Assembly (NCBI GenBank): GCA_033961575.1
Contig: CM066732.1
Span: 67,308,687 to 67,372,686, forward strand
Length of the DNA stretch: 64,000 nucleotides
Direction of reading: 5' to 3'
Source of the DNA: Aselliscus stoliczkanus
Taxonomy: Eukaryota; Chordata; Mammalia; Chiroptera; Hipposideridae
The first letter of the stretch is position 1. Each line of letters starts with the position of its first letter. The notes beneath the pieces were generated by a model. The model did not search any database. It was given only the letters and a program-made list of their open reading frames with translations, and had not been told where the DNA came from. The translations under genes were made by a program, and so were the position numbers. Below, piece by piece: positions 34,776 through 47,936 of the stretch.

Positions 34776-34969
34776 TTTCCATAGGAGCATTTTCTAGCAT
34801 ATTTTTCTTATCTATTAGTCAAAACAGTTAGTAGTTCAAGAAGTGTTCCTACTACAAATCAATAAACTTCTGTAGTCTTTTAAGGCACCATAAAATACAC
34901 CATTTGTTACAAGTCCAAAGTCATCAGATAGCTGTATCTACAGAAGACTAGCCAGGAATGTTGCCTCCC

Positions 34970-35395
34970 CTATTTGTATTACCAACTGAAAAATAATATC
35001 GACTAGGTGTTTCATCACCAGAAAGGATTTATTCAGGAAAAAGAAAGGGTTGCAACCTGGTACATACAGACACAGCAAGCCATGTGTGCACGCTAGCCTG
35101 CCTGCCAAGATGGAGAGGTATTTCTGGAAGGGCAAAAGGAAGTTAGAACGATAGAGCTCTATTATAAACCTCGTTTTTGTAGGGTTCTCCCATATAGCTT
35201 TCTCGGGATTACTAGAGTGGGAGAGCTTTCACAAGCCCTTGCCCCCATAGACCCTTCTACTGATCATGTTTGCTTCAAGTTCCTGTTCATCTTTATCGGT
35301 ACCTACATCCAGTTGTCAGATTTCCCTACTTTAGCATTTCCACGTCCCTACTGGCTGTCCTGTCATCCTCTAAACATGTAGGGGAGAAACACTGG
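34970..35395 (-). repeat. possible solo LTR
   Basis: In reverse complement the block ends with 'ttcctgaataaatcctttctgg', a polyadenylation signal in an R/U5-like setting, after a moderately GC-rich U3-like part. No paired LTR or internal retroviral sequence was seen. The 65-codon open frame inside it is not a gene. Confidence 0.4.
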
Positions 35396-38300
35396 TAAGT
35401 GATGTCTTGTACAACCACAATCATATTTCAAAGATAATGCCCATGTATGTTAGACAGAAAAATTTATAAATTGCAGAACCTAAGTTTGATTTACTAATTC
35501 TTCCTTCAGTCAGATTGTTTTATTTTCAGCACAAAATCGAAACCTTGAAAAAAATTTATAATTTCAAGGTTTTCTACAGCATATTTTCATCCTTCTGGTA
35601 AACATTTTAAAATAAATTTTAAATGACAAACTATCATCAATTATGTCAGCTTTAATATTATAATTCATTTGTGCACAAACCTTAGTACTTTCTTGATTTA
35701 ATTATAATAAATTAATCGGGTCATAACAGACAACTTGCTATTTAAATACTTGTCTGCACTTGTCACATTTTAGCTTCACAATTGACATTGGTTAACATAT
35801 AAATGGTTAACATTATTGTTCCCAGTGCAAAGTAAACACTAAGAATAAAGATTAAACCATCTTCTCAATGACTGAAGCTAGTACATAAATTGAACCAGGG
35901 CACTCCGGATATCTCCAAAACCTAAAAATGCAAGAGCTTTTAAATGTAACTCAAACAAGTTGAAATGTTACATTTAAATATGCTTCTATGTAGGGCTTGA
36001 GATGTCTGTAAATTTAAAGTAGAATCCAGCCAACATATAACCTATTTCAGCAACATTCTACAATGGAAAATAGTTATATTGATATCTGAACATAGAATAT
36101 TCTAAAGGAAACAGTTTAACATTTGAGCTTTGTGCTTACCTTGAACACTGCTATCTTGATATATACGAGTATTAAAAACTCAGCAAATGAAGGGTATATG
36201 AAGTGAGAGTGTTTACTCTTCAAGAGATCATTAGTAATTGTTATTTAGAAAATGAGTCAAGATTTTACTTCTGGGAAAACCAAGCATAACTTAGTTGTTC
36301 TGCTTTCACTGAGTCCCAGTAGAATTTGGTTTTGCTTTAAAACCATCCTCAAACGAGGTAAAGCTGTAGACATTACAGGAACACTTAAATGATGTAAAGC
36401 AGATAAATCCCTGAGACTCGCCTCCTGAGAAGCCCAAAGAGCTCTCTTAATTAATCCTGTTAAATTCCTAGATTCCTGAAGCCTTACTACTCCACTTCCC
36501 TTAACCAATTGCACTGACAATGCAAATTTAAACAAGGAAAATATTCTAAAATATCAGAACATTGTTCCCTGTAAACGAGGAAGGAAGTTTGCCACGTGAA
36601 TAGTTAATATCACAATCCAAAGCCAGGAGATGAAACCTATTGACTCCTCGTAACATACATATTTTAATAAGAGATAAATGTCTATGATCCATTTGTAAAC
36701 AATGTATATGATTCCCAGGTTTTATTTTCTAAACTAACCCTTCATGAGGTATAATGAGGAAGATGATAAATGAGCCTCCCATCCCACCCTTAGGACTTGA
36801 AATATAGTATACAATTAACTTTCTATATAAAAGTAATATTTACTGAATGAGAGGAAAATGCTACATAAAATGTTTATTATTACATTATTAAGCTTGTAAT
36901 ATAGCCTTTTTCTAATGCTCATGGGAACATTATCTTAAAATAGTTTGGCTTTGTTTCCTTCCTCATTTTCATACCTATGTACAATCACACAAAAATCCAT
37001 ATGTGTGTATGTGGCATTCAATACATCCTCTTCTTCAGAGTCCTAATTTATAATGCATTTGAGGTATTTCTGTCATTTCATTGTCATGTCAGGGCTTTCA
37101 TGAGAATACTATTTGTGCATCTAGAATGGGCTAAAATATAAAGAATATGGAACACTGGTGCCTTATTCACTTTCACATGTTTCCTGTTTTCCTTGTTAGC
37201 CTGTATGTCCTTGTTTGGGTTCATGATGAGTTCTAGGGGTTACTGATTTTACTTTTAATATTTTAAGCGATGTAATGTGATTTATAAGGAAGGCATAAAC
37301 TGAGGGAAAATTAAGGCAGTACTGGGTGAGCTTAACTTCCCTGTTTTTCTTTCATATTCGCTAATCACCATGTCTTATCAAACACACTCCTGAATGAATT
37401 TTTTGGACTGAGGCTTTAGTAAGTTTCTGGGCAAGGATCCATGTCAAATGAAGTGACGCATTCCTCTGTGATGGATTCCTGCATGCATCCCTGGTGAAGC
37501 GCTGGGAGGGCCCATCTAATTGATGGACCATGTTCTTTATTTTCAAGGTAAAGCCTGCTGAGGTTCATCCTACACCAGAACTCTTGGTTTGGCTTGAACT
37601 TGCTTTGAGCCAAATAGACCCACACACATACACGAAAGACAAACATTGCCAAGGGATTTATTTTCCACAAGAAGCTGTGCACTACCGGCCAAAGATAACA
37701 AACTTCAAGAAAAAGAAAGCTCTTATGATGCAACTAGGACAGACTCAGAATTCTATTTCTCCCTCTGCTAGAGAACTATCAAAGGCAGTGCAGTGGTCAA
37801 AGATCATGCTAGCCTAAAAGGATTTTTTGTGGAATTCTTTCACTTCTCTTTCACCACATGTTGAAATAATAAGGTAAAATTCACTTTTTTTGCCTGAAAC
37901 AAAAAGAGTTTCTGCATGAGGTCAATAGTCTGTCTGTTATTGTTTTCTTCCACATTCTTCCCAAGAGGGACATATTCAGAAAAGCTATACTGTCTTTGGT
38001 ACTGAGGTTTTTTGTTTTTTTTCTTCCTTTGAAATAGTGTCAGATCTATAACAATATCTGTGATACTTTGTTATTCATTTATTATCATTTTACTATATAA
38101 CTGTTTATTAGAAAGGTAACTTTAGTCTGAAGTAAAATTCAGTCCTATTTTACACTTAGAATTTCAGTAGCTTCTCCTGGATGTGGATCTCAGGACTTTG
38201 TAGGTTATGCTGTTCACAACTCTAGGGAGTGCAATGTATGTGAACTAGACGGAATGGGAGTGCCTTCCCAGAAACTATGTAGCTAATGTAGCACTGTAGC

Positions 38301-39229
38301 AAATTAAATACCATAACAGAAATGCCATTTTCATGGAATGAAAATGAGAAAAGGAAGGGAGGGAGGGAGGGAAGGAGGACTGACAAAGCTATTAATTGTG
38401 TATCCATGCATCATAGTATGGCTTGCCTCCCCTCAAAATAACAAGCCTGTTTCATTCAGATCAATACATTATTTTCAGTCTAGAACTTCCTTGAACTAAA
38501 TGCAATTTGAGCTCAACCCAATTTTTATAAGATAATATAGAAATTTATTTTACAAACAAATTAATTGAAGGAACAAGATATGCTGTTTTGAATGATAGAA
38601 TTTTCCTGATAAAATATTTTGATGAGTTAAAGGAAAGTTATTTGGAAACATGTGGATTAAATTTTTTCTTCAAATACACAAGGGTTTAGAGAAATAGAAG
38701 TTCGAGCATTTGGCAAAATACTTGACAAATTTTTTGAAAAGCTATCTGGCTTAAAATATGACTGGGTTCGCCCATTCCTTTAGGAGACCATCTGTTGATG
38801 TATCATTAAAGGAGAAAAAAAAAAGGTCAGTTCAGCTGTGTCTGCAAGCAGGCATGTCAGATGTAGACACTTATACTGCGGGAGGTCACTTTATATGTGT
38901 CTGCATTAACAACAACAAAAAGAAGTTCAAATTCCAGTAGCAAATATATAAACTTGTATCAGTAGGGGAGGTATTTACAGAACATAGCCCATTCTTTTCA
39001 AAGCATACATTTTTGGAATGGTAACAATGAAGAATTTCATCTCCATGGAGAAGCCATTTGTACCCCTTGTGGGGCTGGCAAATGTGCCAAACTTGCCACC
39101 ATGAAATCACTGGCAGCGAGGGTGGGAAAAAGAAAAACCTAATTTTAATGGTGAATTTAAATCTGAGGAGTCTACAGACTGCTTCCTCCCTAGGAGAAAT
39201 GTAAACAGTGAAGAACTTGTTGAAGAGGA
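35396..39229. other. intergenic, mostly unassigned
   Basis: AT-rich. Open frames at 36257-36535 (minus), 37416-37733 (minus) and 37530-37817 (plus) have no recognisable family; the last two overlap on opposite strands. A gggaggga run at 38354-38377 could fold as a G-quadruplex. No gene supported. Confidence 0.4.
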
Positions 39230-39239
39230 ATTTTCAATT

Positions 39240-39335
39240 GCTGGGATCAAAGCGCACTGTAGCGGTGTGGCCCAATGGGCGGGGCTGGCTGCGGGAAGAG
39301 ACAGCCCCGGAGGCGTTTGCTTAGATGGTGAGTTT
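39240..39335 (+). promoter_or_regulatory. isolated CCAAT/GC-box cluster (candidate promoter)
   Basis: A short GC-rich patch in AT-rich DNA holds 'cccaatgggcggggc', a CCAAT box touching an Sp1-type GC box. About 55 bases later a splice-donor-like 'gatggtgagt' follows. It could be a small non-coding RNA or alternative promoter. No downstream exon was identified, so this is a weak inference. Confidence 0.3.
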
Positions 39336-40853
39336 TAGGGAGCTCCTCAGTGCTTATCCGTCCACCACCGTCATTTGCTGTTGTCTTGAATGTACCTTCT
39401 GAGAGGTTTACAGTTGAAGCCCTTATGAAAAACCTTTTAATTTTCCAGTGAATGGCTTAGCATGGAATAAAATCTAGGATTGAAGATGAGTGGGAGCTGT
39501 CCATAACAAACCCTGGCCGAGGGACAATTTTGCAAAGATGTGGTCTAGATACGGAGAGGTAAATAGAACCACTGATATGCTGTGTTTAGATCAAGTGGAA
39601 ATTCAACAATTGTCAGTGTTTCCTCCGAGAAACCCTGGTGGTGAAAGTAGTCAAGTGTGGAAGGTTAGCGGTCATCAGAAGAAAAGATAGAAACAGAATT
39701 ATGACTTTTATTCGGAGGTTTCTAGTTCTCCAAGAACTTCCAACTGCATTCACACATTTGATCCTTCTAGCAGCCCTAGATTCCTGACTGAATTGAGTAG
39801 CTATAACAGTACCAGCTCGAGCTGTTAATGTGGTTTACTATGATGTTAGCTTGTAGACCATTTCTCCATTCAAATCGGACTAGTTGCTCCTCATCCCTAG
39901 AGATTGTGTGCTTATATCAAAGATTATGTTATCAATTTTAGCTAAATAAGAATTTGCTTGAGAGAGAGTTTCTTTCAAATTTCAAAAGATCCAAAGTCTT
40001 TCCTCCTTGTATATGCCATTCTTCACCCTTAGAAAAATATCTAGCTTTAACAGCTCCCCAGCATATTCCACTTGATGTCTGATTGGTGAGCATATTATGA
40101 GAGGGTTTGACAAACAAATGTGGGGCTGGATTGGAATTTCAGTTCAGCCAATCCACAGTCTCTGCCACAGACCTGATTCTGAATTTAATTGGAATGGTGA
40201 GGAGGGCAATTATGGCTCCATCTAGACTAGGGATGACCATCAGGAGGCTTTCAAGCCCACCTAACACCATGTTATGACAGAAATGTCATTCAAATAAAGG
40301 AATTAGGAATACTTTAAAAAAAAAAAAAAGAACCTCTGTGGCTACCACACAGTTTTAATAAGCACACACACTTCCCCCTGAATAGGAACAGATAAAGGGG
40401 CTAAGGCTGAGGCATGATGGAGGATATTGTTTCATGGGAAGGACAGGCCTCGCTCCTGGAGCTGGGGCAAAAGTTCACAGCAGAACAAGGCCTCTAAATT
40501 CCAGGAAGAGCTGGAATTGGGCCATGCTGGTGCTCCTTCTGGTTACCCATTTGAACTTCTCTGAAATCCTCAGAAAAAGGCTACTTTATAGCCTTAGGAG
40601 ATGGAGGTATAACTTGGGTAAGGTAGATAGAATCGCATCTGATGAATCTTTGCTTCCACAGTATCCAGTTAAATGATACAGTGAAATATTTCTTTCCTAA
40701 GCAAGAATGTTAACACTGTGTCATGTCCTTGAGCCTCAATTTGTTTCAATGACAAAAATACACAATGTACATAAACTCACTTTGAAATTTTAAAATACTA
40801 CATATATGTTATGAATATTTCAGAAGTGCTACATACAGAAGTGCTATATAATA
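39336..40853. other. intergenic, no gene supported
   Basis: Open frames 39490-39690 and 40434-40676 (plus) lack domains or splice support. An A-run lies near 40316. Confidence 0.4.
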
Positions 40854-40933
40854 TTGGGTTGTTGGAAAAGTCATGACGTACTTTTTTATGTTTTTCATTG
40901 CAAAAACGCATCATGACTTTTCCAATAACCCAA
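40854..40933. mobile_element. 80-bp mariner-type palindromic MITE
   Basis: Begins ttgggttgttggaaaagtc and ends gacttttccaataacccaa. The two arms pair almost completely around a short loop. A TA precedes it; the right-hand TA is not exact (ca). The form is that of mariner-derived MITEs like human MADE1, whose hairpins can give rise to microRNAs. Confidence 0.85.
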
Positions 40934-41274
40934 CATATATGGCTGTATGGTTATCTCTATTGCCATTTCTCAGTTATACAGACATAATATTTAATGGCTT
41001 CAAATACTGCAGATACTCTCCTTGACATCGTTCCATACCATAAAATGTAAAAATGTACTTCTGTTTTCTCTATAAGGCTTATTACTAAAACTAATTTCAT
41101 TTTTAATTAAAAACTGATTTTTAAACATTTTTGTATTTTCTTAACTGGCATTTGTAGAAATAAAGGCTATTCATCAATGGCATAGACCACGATAAGAACC
41201 CATAAATGTTCCAAAATAATAACATAACATACTAATAGAAAAAAAAATTCTTAATGTGATAGAGATTAATGAAG
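40934..41274. other. intergenic, no feature assigned
   Basis: AT-rich sequence, nothing supported. Confidence 0.4.
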
Positions 41275-41291
41275 TTTCAGCTATAATTCTT

Positions 41292-42552
41292 TTTTTTAAT
41301 TTTAATTAGCTTCAGGTGTACAACAAAGTGCAATAGTTATACTTTTTACCCCTCAAAGTGACAACCCCCCTCCCCCAATTCTCCCCCCTACTCTCCCCAC
41401 CATATCATACTATGTATTACAACTCCTTTGACTCCCTTCCCCCATATAATCCACATCCCGTGACTATCTGATATATTCAATTACAGTTGGCATACAATAT
41501 TATACAACATCAATTTCAGGTATACAGTGCAGTGATCAAGCTTCTACTCCATCCATGAAGTGGTCTCCCTAACAAAACATGTGACCATCTGACACCCCAC
41601 AAAATTTTAACAACATTATTATATTCCCTGAACTGTCTTTCATATCCCTGTGACAATACTATAGTTACATATTTATGCTGTCTAATCCCTTCCCCTTCTC
41701 CCTCTTCCCCATCCCCCTCTCAACTAGCAACCCTGTTTTTCTTCTATATCTATGAGACTGTTTCTGTTTCTTTTGCTCATTCATTCAGTTTTTCAAATTC
41801 CACATATAAGTGAGATCATATGGTATTTGTCTTTCTCCGACTGACTTATTTCACTTAACATAATAGTCTCTAGGTCCATCCAAATCTTTGCAAACGGTAT
41901 GATTTCATTCTTCTTTATAGCAGAGTAATACTCCATTGTATAAATGTACCACAGTTTCTTAATCCAGTCATCTACCGATGGGCATTTCGGTTGTTTCCAA
42001 GTCTTGGCTATTGTAAATAGCATTGCAATAAACATAGGGGTACATATATTTTTTTGAATTAGTGTCTTGGATTCCTCTGGGTAGATACCCAAGAATGTAA
42101 TTGCTGGGTCATACGGCAGTTCCATTTCCAGTTTTTTGAGATACCTCCATATTGATTTCCATAATGGCTGCATCAATCTGCAGTCCCACCAACAGTGCAC
42201 CAGGGTTCCCTTTTCTCCACAACCTCACCAACACTTGTTGTTTGTTGATTTGTTGATGATAGACATTCTGACTGGAGTGAGGTGGTATCTCATTGGGGTT
42301 TTTATTTGCATTTCTCTGATGATTAGTGAGGTTGAACATTTTTTCATGTGCCTGTTGCCATCTGTATGTCCTCTTTAGAGAAATGCCTCCTCATATCCTC
42401 TGCCCATTTTTTAATTGGCTTGTTTGCTTTTTTGGTGTTGAGTTTCATGAGTGTTTTATAAATTTTGGATATCAACTCCTTATTAGATATATCGTTGGCA
42501 AATGTCTTCTCCCATTCAGTAGGCTGCCTTTTTGTTTTATTGATGATTTCCT
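41292..42552 (-). mobile_element. 5'-truncated L1 insertion (1.26 kb)
   Basis: Antisense L1 3' UTR and the C-terminal part of ORF2 (open piece 41793-42200, with [15 protein letters not shown]...; more upstream at 42344-42552). Flanked by a perfect 17-bp duplication tttcagctataattctt at 41275-41291 and 42553-42569. Closely related to the full-length copy at 14259-22111, so the same family has been active more than once here. Confidence 0.95.
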
Positions 42553-42698
42553 TTTCAGCTATAATTCTTAATACAGATACACTTTGCAAGCATTTGTCTT
42601 TTTGTTTATACCAGGTATGTGGACATTTGTTTTATTTTAGAGAGAATACACAGTGGTGTGAGTCTGGATGAGAAATATTCCTTAACTAAATAAGCTAA

Positions 42699-42920
42699 GG
42701 GACTGCAGGCCACTGGCGACTGACTGCCTCACCCGAGAAGAGCACAATGATCACAATACCAACATGGGCCAGTGAAGCGACGTCCTCCGCAACTAGACTG
42801 AAGAACAAAGGACAGCAACTTGTCTGTTCCCCTTCCCCAATTCCCCAACACTGTTCCCTCCCCCAATTCCCCAATCAAAAAATTAAAAAAGAAAAAGAAA
42901 ATCTTTAAAAATAAATAAAT
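42699..42920 (+). mobile_element. 5'-truncated long SINE
   Basis: Carries only the last part of the long SINE ('ctgactgcctcacccgagaa', 'ctagactgaagaacaa', C-rich tail, A-rich end) with no tRNA head. The duplication aaataagctaa at 42688-42698 and 42921-42931 shows that it inserted in this truncated form. Confidence 0.85.
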
Positions 42921-42931
42921 AAATAAGCTAA

Positions 42932-43840
42932 TGGAGACAAACACAGTCCTTTCTCACCAAAGACAAACCAGGGTGTGGACACGTGCCCTAGACTTGGTCA
43001 ATTCCATCCTCATTGGAGACTTTGGATCTTAAATTTGTGATACTAAGTTGTAAACATAGTTGCAGAACCATTCATGGCAGTGATGGTAGTCTTGTGACCC
43101 AGCAAGATTTGGCATGGCAGAAATGTCACCTCTGCTGATAACACATTGTTTAGACTATTGGGTCTTGGCTTCACTCCCCTTTACCTAACCTCTTGATGCC
43201 TGTCTATTTGCTAAAACATTGTCAAGTCTCTCCATCAATTTTGTGAGTTACTTGATATCAATATATTATTTTTTTCCTTTGTTTTTGGGTATCAGTTTCT
43301 ATTCTTCACAAGACTCCTGCTTGATCCAAACACAGATTCCTGTGTGCATGTATCTGTTTGCTGGCTTCTTAATGGCACATGAAAAACAGATTCCTACTTT
43401 GTAAATGATTGCCTCCGAAGTACTTTACAATGATTGTTTTAAATCACTAAGAAATTCTTGAGTAATGAAAGTTGTAATTAACTTCCAAAGGTAAAACAAA
43501 ACAACAAAAAAACCAAACATACAATATGTATCATTCACTGAATAATCTCAGGACTTTGGCAAAATCAAGTAATGTAAGTTGGCTATTTAGTTACAACTTT
43601 TGCTTTAAAATAGTTAAGCATTTATAACTAAATGGGAAATCAAACTGAAAATAAACGAACAGAACTAGTACCGATATTTAGTCTAGCATTTCTAAATACC
43701 TTTTAAAATATTTGTCATATATTGCATAAGTTATGTCTACTTGGAATGCTTCAAAAGCATTATTTAAAATTCAGATTTTTTTAGTAATTTTTAATGTTTT
43801 GATTTTTTTCCTCTTGATTTTTTTTGTAACTAAGGAATGC
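42932..43840. other. intergenic, no feature assigned
   Basis: No supported gene or repeat. Confidence 0.4.
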
Positions 43841-43901
43841 ATCTGCTGTTGTAAATGATAAGATTTCATTCTTTTTTTTTTTAAGGCAAAAACCGCTATT
43901 A
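43841..43901 (-). repeat. L1 ORF2 fragment, left part
   Basis: 'ctgttgtaaatgataagatttcattc' is antisense L1 sequence that resumes at 44513 after two SINE insertions. Confidence 0.6.
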
Positions 43902-44385
43902 CTTTTTTTTTTTTTTTAAAGATTTTATTGGGGAATTGGGGGAGGGGAACAGCATTGGGGAATGGGGGAAGGGGAACAGACAAGTTGCTCTCCTTTTGCT
44001 CCTCAGTCCTTTTGCTCCTCAGTCTAGTTGCAGAGGATGTTGCTTTACTGGCCCATGTTGGTATCGTCATTGCGCTCCTCCCAGATGAGTCAGATCGGTC
44101 CCCGGCCTCTGGATGTCGCTCACCTCTGGATGTCACTCACCGCTGCTATCGGCAGCTCACGCTGGTCAGCCGCTCAGGATGGCTGCCGGCCAATCACTGC
44201 AGCCTATTGGCAGCCCACTGCAGCAGGGGCTGCAGCCCACACCATCGCCGAGGCTCACAGCCCAGCTCCAGGTGGAGCTGCTGTTAGCTGTAGAGGGCAG
44301 TGTCACTGGCCCTCATGTGGGATCCGAACCGGGGCCGCTGGCATCCCAAAACCAGCTCTTAACCAATGCGCCACTCGGCCGGCCC
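43902..44385 (-). mobile_element. long composite SINE
   Basis: Antisense copy from T-run ('aaagattttattggggaattgg') to head ('actcggccggccct'). It has a local duplication in the body ('tggatgtcgctcacc' then 'tggatgtcactcacc'). Adjacent to a short SINE. Confidence 0.9.
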
Positions 44386-44512
44386 TCTTTCTTCTTCTTC
44401 TTCTTTTTTTTTTTTTTTGAGGATAGTGTCACTGCCTCTCATATGTGGGACCCAAACCAGAGCCGCTGGCTTCCCAAGCCAGCGCTTAACCACCGCGCCA
44501 CTCGGCCAGCCC
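44386..44512 (-). mobile_element. short tRNA-derived SINE
   Basis: (TTC)n/poly-T tail, then antisense head ending 'cactcggccagccca'. 'aagatttc(a/c)ttcttt' occurs at about 43859 and 44513, bracketing the SINE pair. Confidence 0.88.
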
Positions 44513-44640
44513 AAGATTTCCTTCTTTTTTATGGCCGAATAATACTACATTGAATAAATGGACCACAGTTTCTTTATCCAATTGCCTATCAATGGGCATT
44601 TCAGTTGTTTCCATATCTAGGCTAGTACGTTGATTTGTGA
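44513..44640 (-). repeat. L1 ORF2 fragment, right part
   Basis: 'accacagtttctttatccaattg' and 'caatgggcatttcagttgtttcc' are standard antisense L1 ORF2 sequence. Confidence 0.75.
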
Positions 44641-46454
44641 ACCTGAAACTAATAATAATAAAAAAGAAATGCTTATGCAACAGAATATAATTTAACTGTT
44701 GGAAAGTAGCCTAATGAAACAAATAATAAATAAACATACACATAAAACAAAAATTTTGTAGGGGGGCAAACTCAACTTTAAGGTTTCACTTGGCACTTAA
44801 AGGTTGTTTGCCTTGGTTAAACCACCTTACTTTACACTTCTGAATCTGATTTTTTAAATAATAAAAACACAGAAATCATAACAATACTCCCAGGTTTTTC
44901 AACGTTAACTAAAGTGATATTCTGAATGTGTGTTATCACGTGAACTATTACGTAAATATGTTACTGCTATTGTGATCTTTGATTGAACCTAGTCTTCAGC
45001 TAATTATGCGTTTCACATGTGTTCTTAAAATTATTATTACCAAAATTTCTAATATTTTGAATAGCCAGTATCTTGGCTTCCTTTTCCAGCAGCCAGAATT
45101 GACATTTTATGTTTTCACCATAAATGAAATAATATAATTCACAGATCACTTAGTCTGCTTTAATGTCAAGTTCATTACTGAGTAAATGCATTGAAATTAA
45201 ATTCAGAAAAAAAAATAGGTCAAGTGGCTGATCCATTTCAAATACCAACTCTACACTTGTGGGGACATGTATTTTGTTTTCTGAGTAGGTTCTCATTGTC
45301 TAATTTTAAAAAGCAACTGGTTAGATTCAGTGGTCCTTAAATTTCATTTCAATTTGGAAATTCTATGAATGCGATATAGATGTAGCAGATGTATAGCAAA
45401 ACAACTATTTCAGTCTCTTCTCTGAAAGACATATATTGAAATGGATGGTACAGAAGTGTATATCAGAATGTAATGACAAAGAATTATCCCATTAGAAAGC
45501 AGGGGTCATCAGTGTGACAGTGAGGGTGTCCTCACTGTGGTGTAACTTGTGTGGAGTGGGGCAGTTCAGCTGACCAAAATACGCTGCTTCTCCCCAGTCT
45601 CCCCACCCGCCCAACTGCACTGTTGGCTTGAAACTCCCACAATAAAAGTGATGATAATAAACACATGTTAAGGTACCTTTAACCAAGAACAAGCTCTGTT
45701 AAAAGGCAATTGGGAATCCTATATAAGAATGAGGGTGCGCATTTGGGGTTTCTGTCTTTAAAACATGGCCTTTGATTAACATTACTATTCTTAAAATATT
45801 AGATATGAATATTATTAGACAATAACTATCAACAATTAAAATGCCCAACATCCTGAGGCTAGACAGTGGTGCACCAAGACGAAAGAGGCGAAGTGCCTGT
45901 TGCCGGGAAACGTATAGTCTCAGCTACACATAGAGAAGTATGTGTAAAACATTACGGAGCAATGTAATACTGTGGTAAATGACTTCTGGGTACTGCAATC
46001 ATTTTTCCTGAGTGAAGAATGTCAGTCCTGAATCAAGTCTTTGGCATTTCCATAAGCTCTCCATAGACAGGAATTCCCGACCCTTTTCAAGAGAACAAAG
46101 ACAACAGAGAAACCATGTGGTTTGGGGAAGCAGATGAAGAAACCCAGTCAATTTACAAACATCATTTGAACCGGGGTATGGGGATGGGGGGTGTGGGGGG
46201 TTGGGGGGTGTGGGGGCTGGGGGGGTGGGCTGTTGGTAGAGAGCTTAGCTAACCTCACCAAAGACATCACCATGAGTGTCATCCCCATGCTTTGTGTATA
46301 GTGTCAGAACAGAAGAAAAATTGGACTTGCCTTACCGAAAGTATGAACTTAGGTTAACACTTTTTTTTCTTGCTGATTAATATTTTTTATTTATTACATG
46401 TTGAAATAATATTTCAGATATTTTGGGTTAAATAAAATATACTATTATGACTTA
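44641..46454. other. intergenic with a G-rich tract
   Basis: No gene supported. A tract at about 46172-46232 has many runs of three or more G on the plus strand, a strong G-quadruplex candidate and probably a variable minisatellite. Confidence 0.5.
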
Positions 46455-46690
46455 TCTGTTTATTTTTTACTTTTTTTTATATTACAAGTTATCGGGGTGA
46501 CAATGGTTGGTAAAGTTACTTAGGTTTCAGGTGTACGGTTCTGTAATATATCATCTACATATCACGTTGTATGTTCACCACCCAGAGTCAGTTCTCCTTC
46601 CATCACCATATATTTGATCCTTTTTACCCTCATCTATCACCCTCCCTCACCCCTCCTCTGGTAACCACTAAACTATTGTCCATAGGTTAA
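46455..46690 (-). repeat. L1 3' UTR fragment
   Basis: 'tttcaggtgtacggttctgtaatatatcatc' and 'ttcaccacccagagtcagttctcc' are a common antisense L1 3' UTR in laurasiatherian genomes. Confidence 0.7.
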
Positions 46691-47927
46691 TACTTTTAAG
46701 GCCCTGAAGTTCTTTCTCTGCAGCTCCTTGACATTCCATACCGAGGCTCTCCTGCCACCTACTGTTCATGAAGGAGACTACAAGAGTTGGGAATCCCTAG
46801 TCCCTCCCCTCTACAATCCAGCTGGTGGCCCATTCACCAAGTATTTAAGGACCCATCCCAAGGACCCTGTCACTTTCCTCTCAAGTCTCTTCCCTCTTAT
46901 CAAAAACACAAAATAGTTGAGAGTATTAATCTTCGTGAATTACTTTAGCTTCAACAAATATCTTTTTAAAAGTGATAGTGTTGGAAAACTTTTATCTTTA
47001 GTTTTAGGATTTATAGGAATGGAAATTAAAGGTGATTAGGAGTAGGCTTTGGGGGTAAAGGTAGAGACAACAGGACTTTACAAATGCCCTTCAAATCACA
47101 AGCAGGAAAATCTTTCCTCTACAAACCACCTCCAGGAATGCTAGGCAGCAACTGTGAAAGGCCTGTTTGAAAGACCTTACAGCAGTAGTCTGCTGAGCCA
47201 TCCCTCCTCTTGACTCTCAAAGCCTCAGGTGATTACCCAGCCATAGTACTTCCCTCTGTAAAGTCATCATTGATTGACGCATTTTCCCCCTCGTCTAGAC
47301 ATGTATTCAACAAGCGAATAGTAACTATGTATTAAGTGAATGCTGCAGAGAAAGTATGTCTGATATTAATTTGTTCCGGCTTGTAGCCCCCAGATCAAGC
47401 TTACCTTGCTTGCACAAAGATTTCACTAGCCAACCATTTCCTCCAAGCCTTAACCTGGTTGCATCTTGGCTTGAGTACAGGTTATGATGCCTGTGTTTCC
47501 CACTATCTTCTTTTCCTCTCCTTTCCGTCTGCCCTAAAATTTTCATGTGTTTAATGTGCAGAGTTATTTGTGTCTCCTTCCATCCTTTGCACAAACTCCC
47601 TAAGAGCTTATTTCTTCTTTATTTTTAAAGCAAGCTAATCATGCTCAGTGTATTTTAATCTTTGTTACACTCCTCTACTAGGTTAATAGAGAAACGAAAT
47701 CTACAAAATCTGTTTCGTTGTATTGTCTTGGGCTCAATTTATACCACAGGGTATTTATTGCTTCCCAATTTTGGCACCTGGAATAGTAATTTTGGGATGT
47801 AGGTAGAGGAATGGAAAGAAATGACATCCTTCATAAAATAAAATAATGAGCTCTTGAAGGCTTGAGAAGATGGAACCTTTTGAGGGCAAGTAAGTATCCA
47901 AGTAGAAAGAAATGTCTGAGCCGGCGG
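46691..47927. other. intergenic, no gene supported
   Basis: Open frames at 46728-46916 (plus) and 47325-47594 (minus) have no recognisable family or splice context. Confidence 0.4.
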
Positions 47928-47936
47928 CCACAGCAG

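Noticed and set aside
37416..37817. Overlapping frames on both strands suggesting a gene
   Set aside because: No recognisable domain, start context or splice structure; the strands contradict each other.
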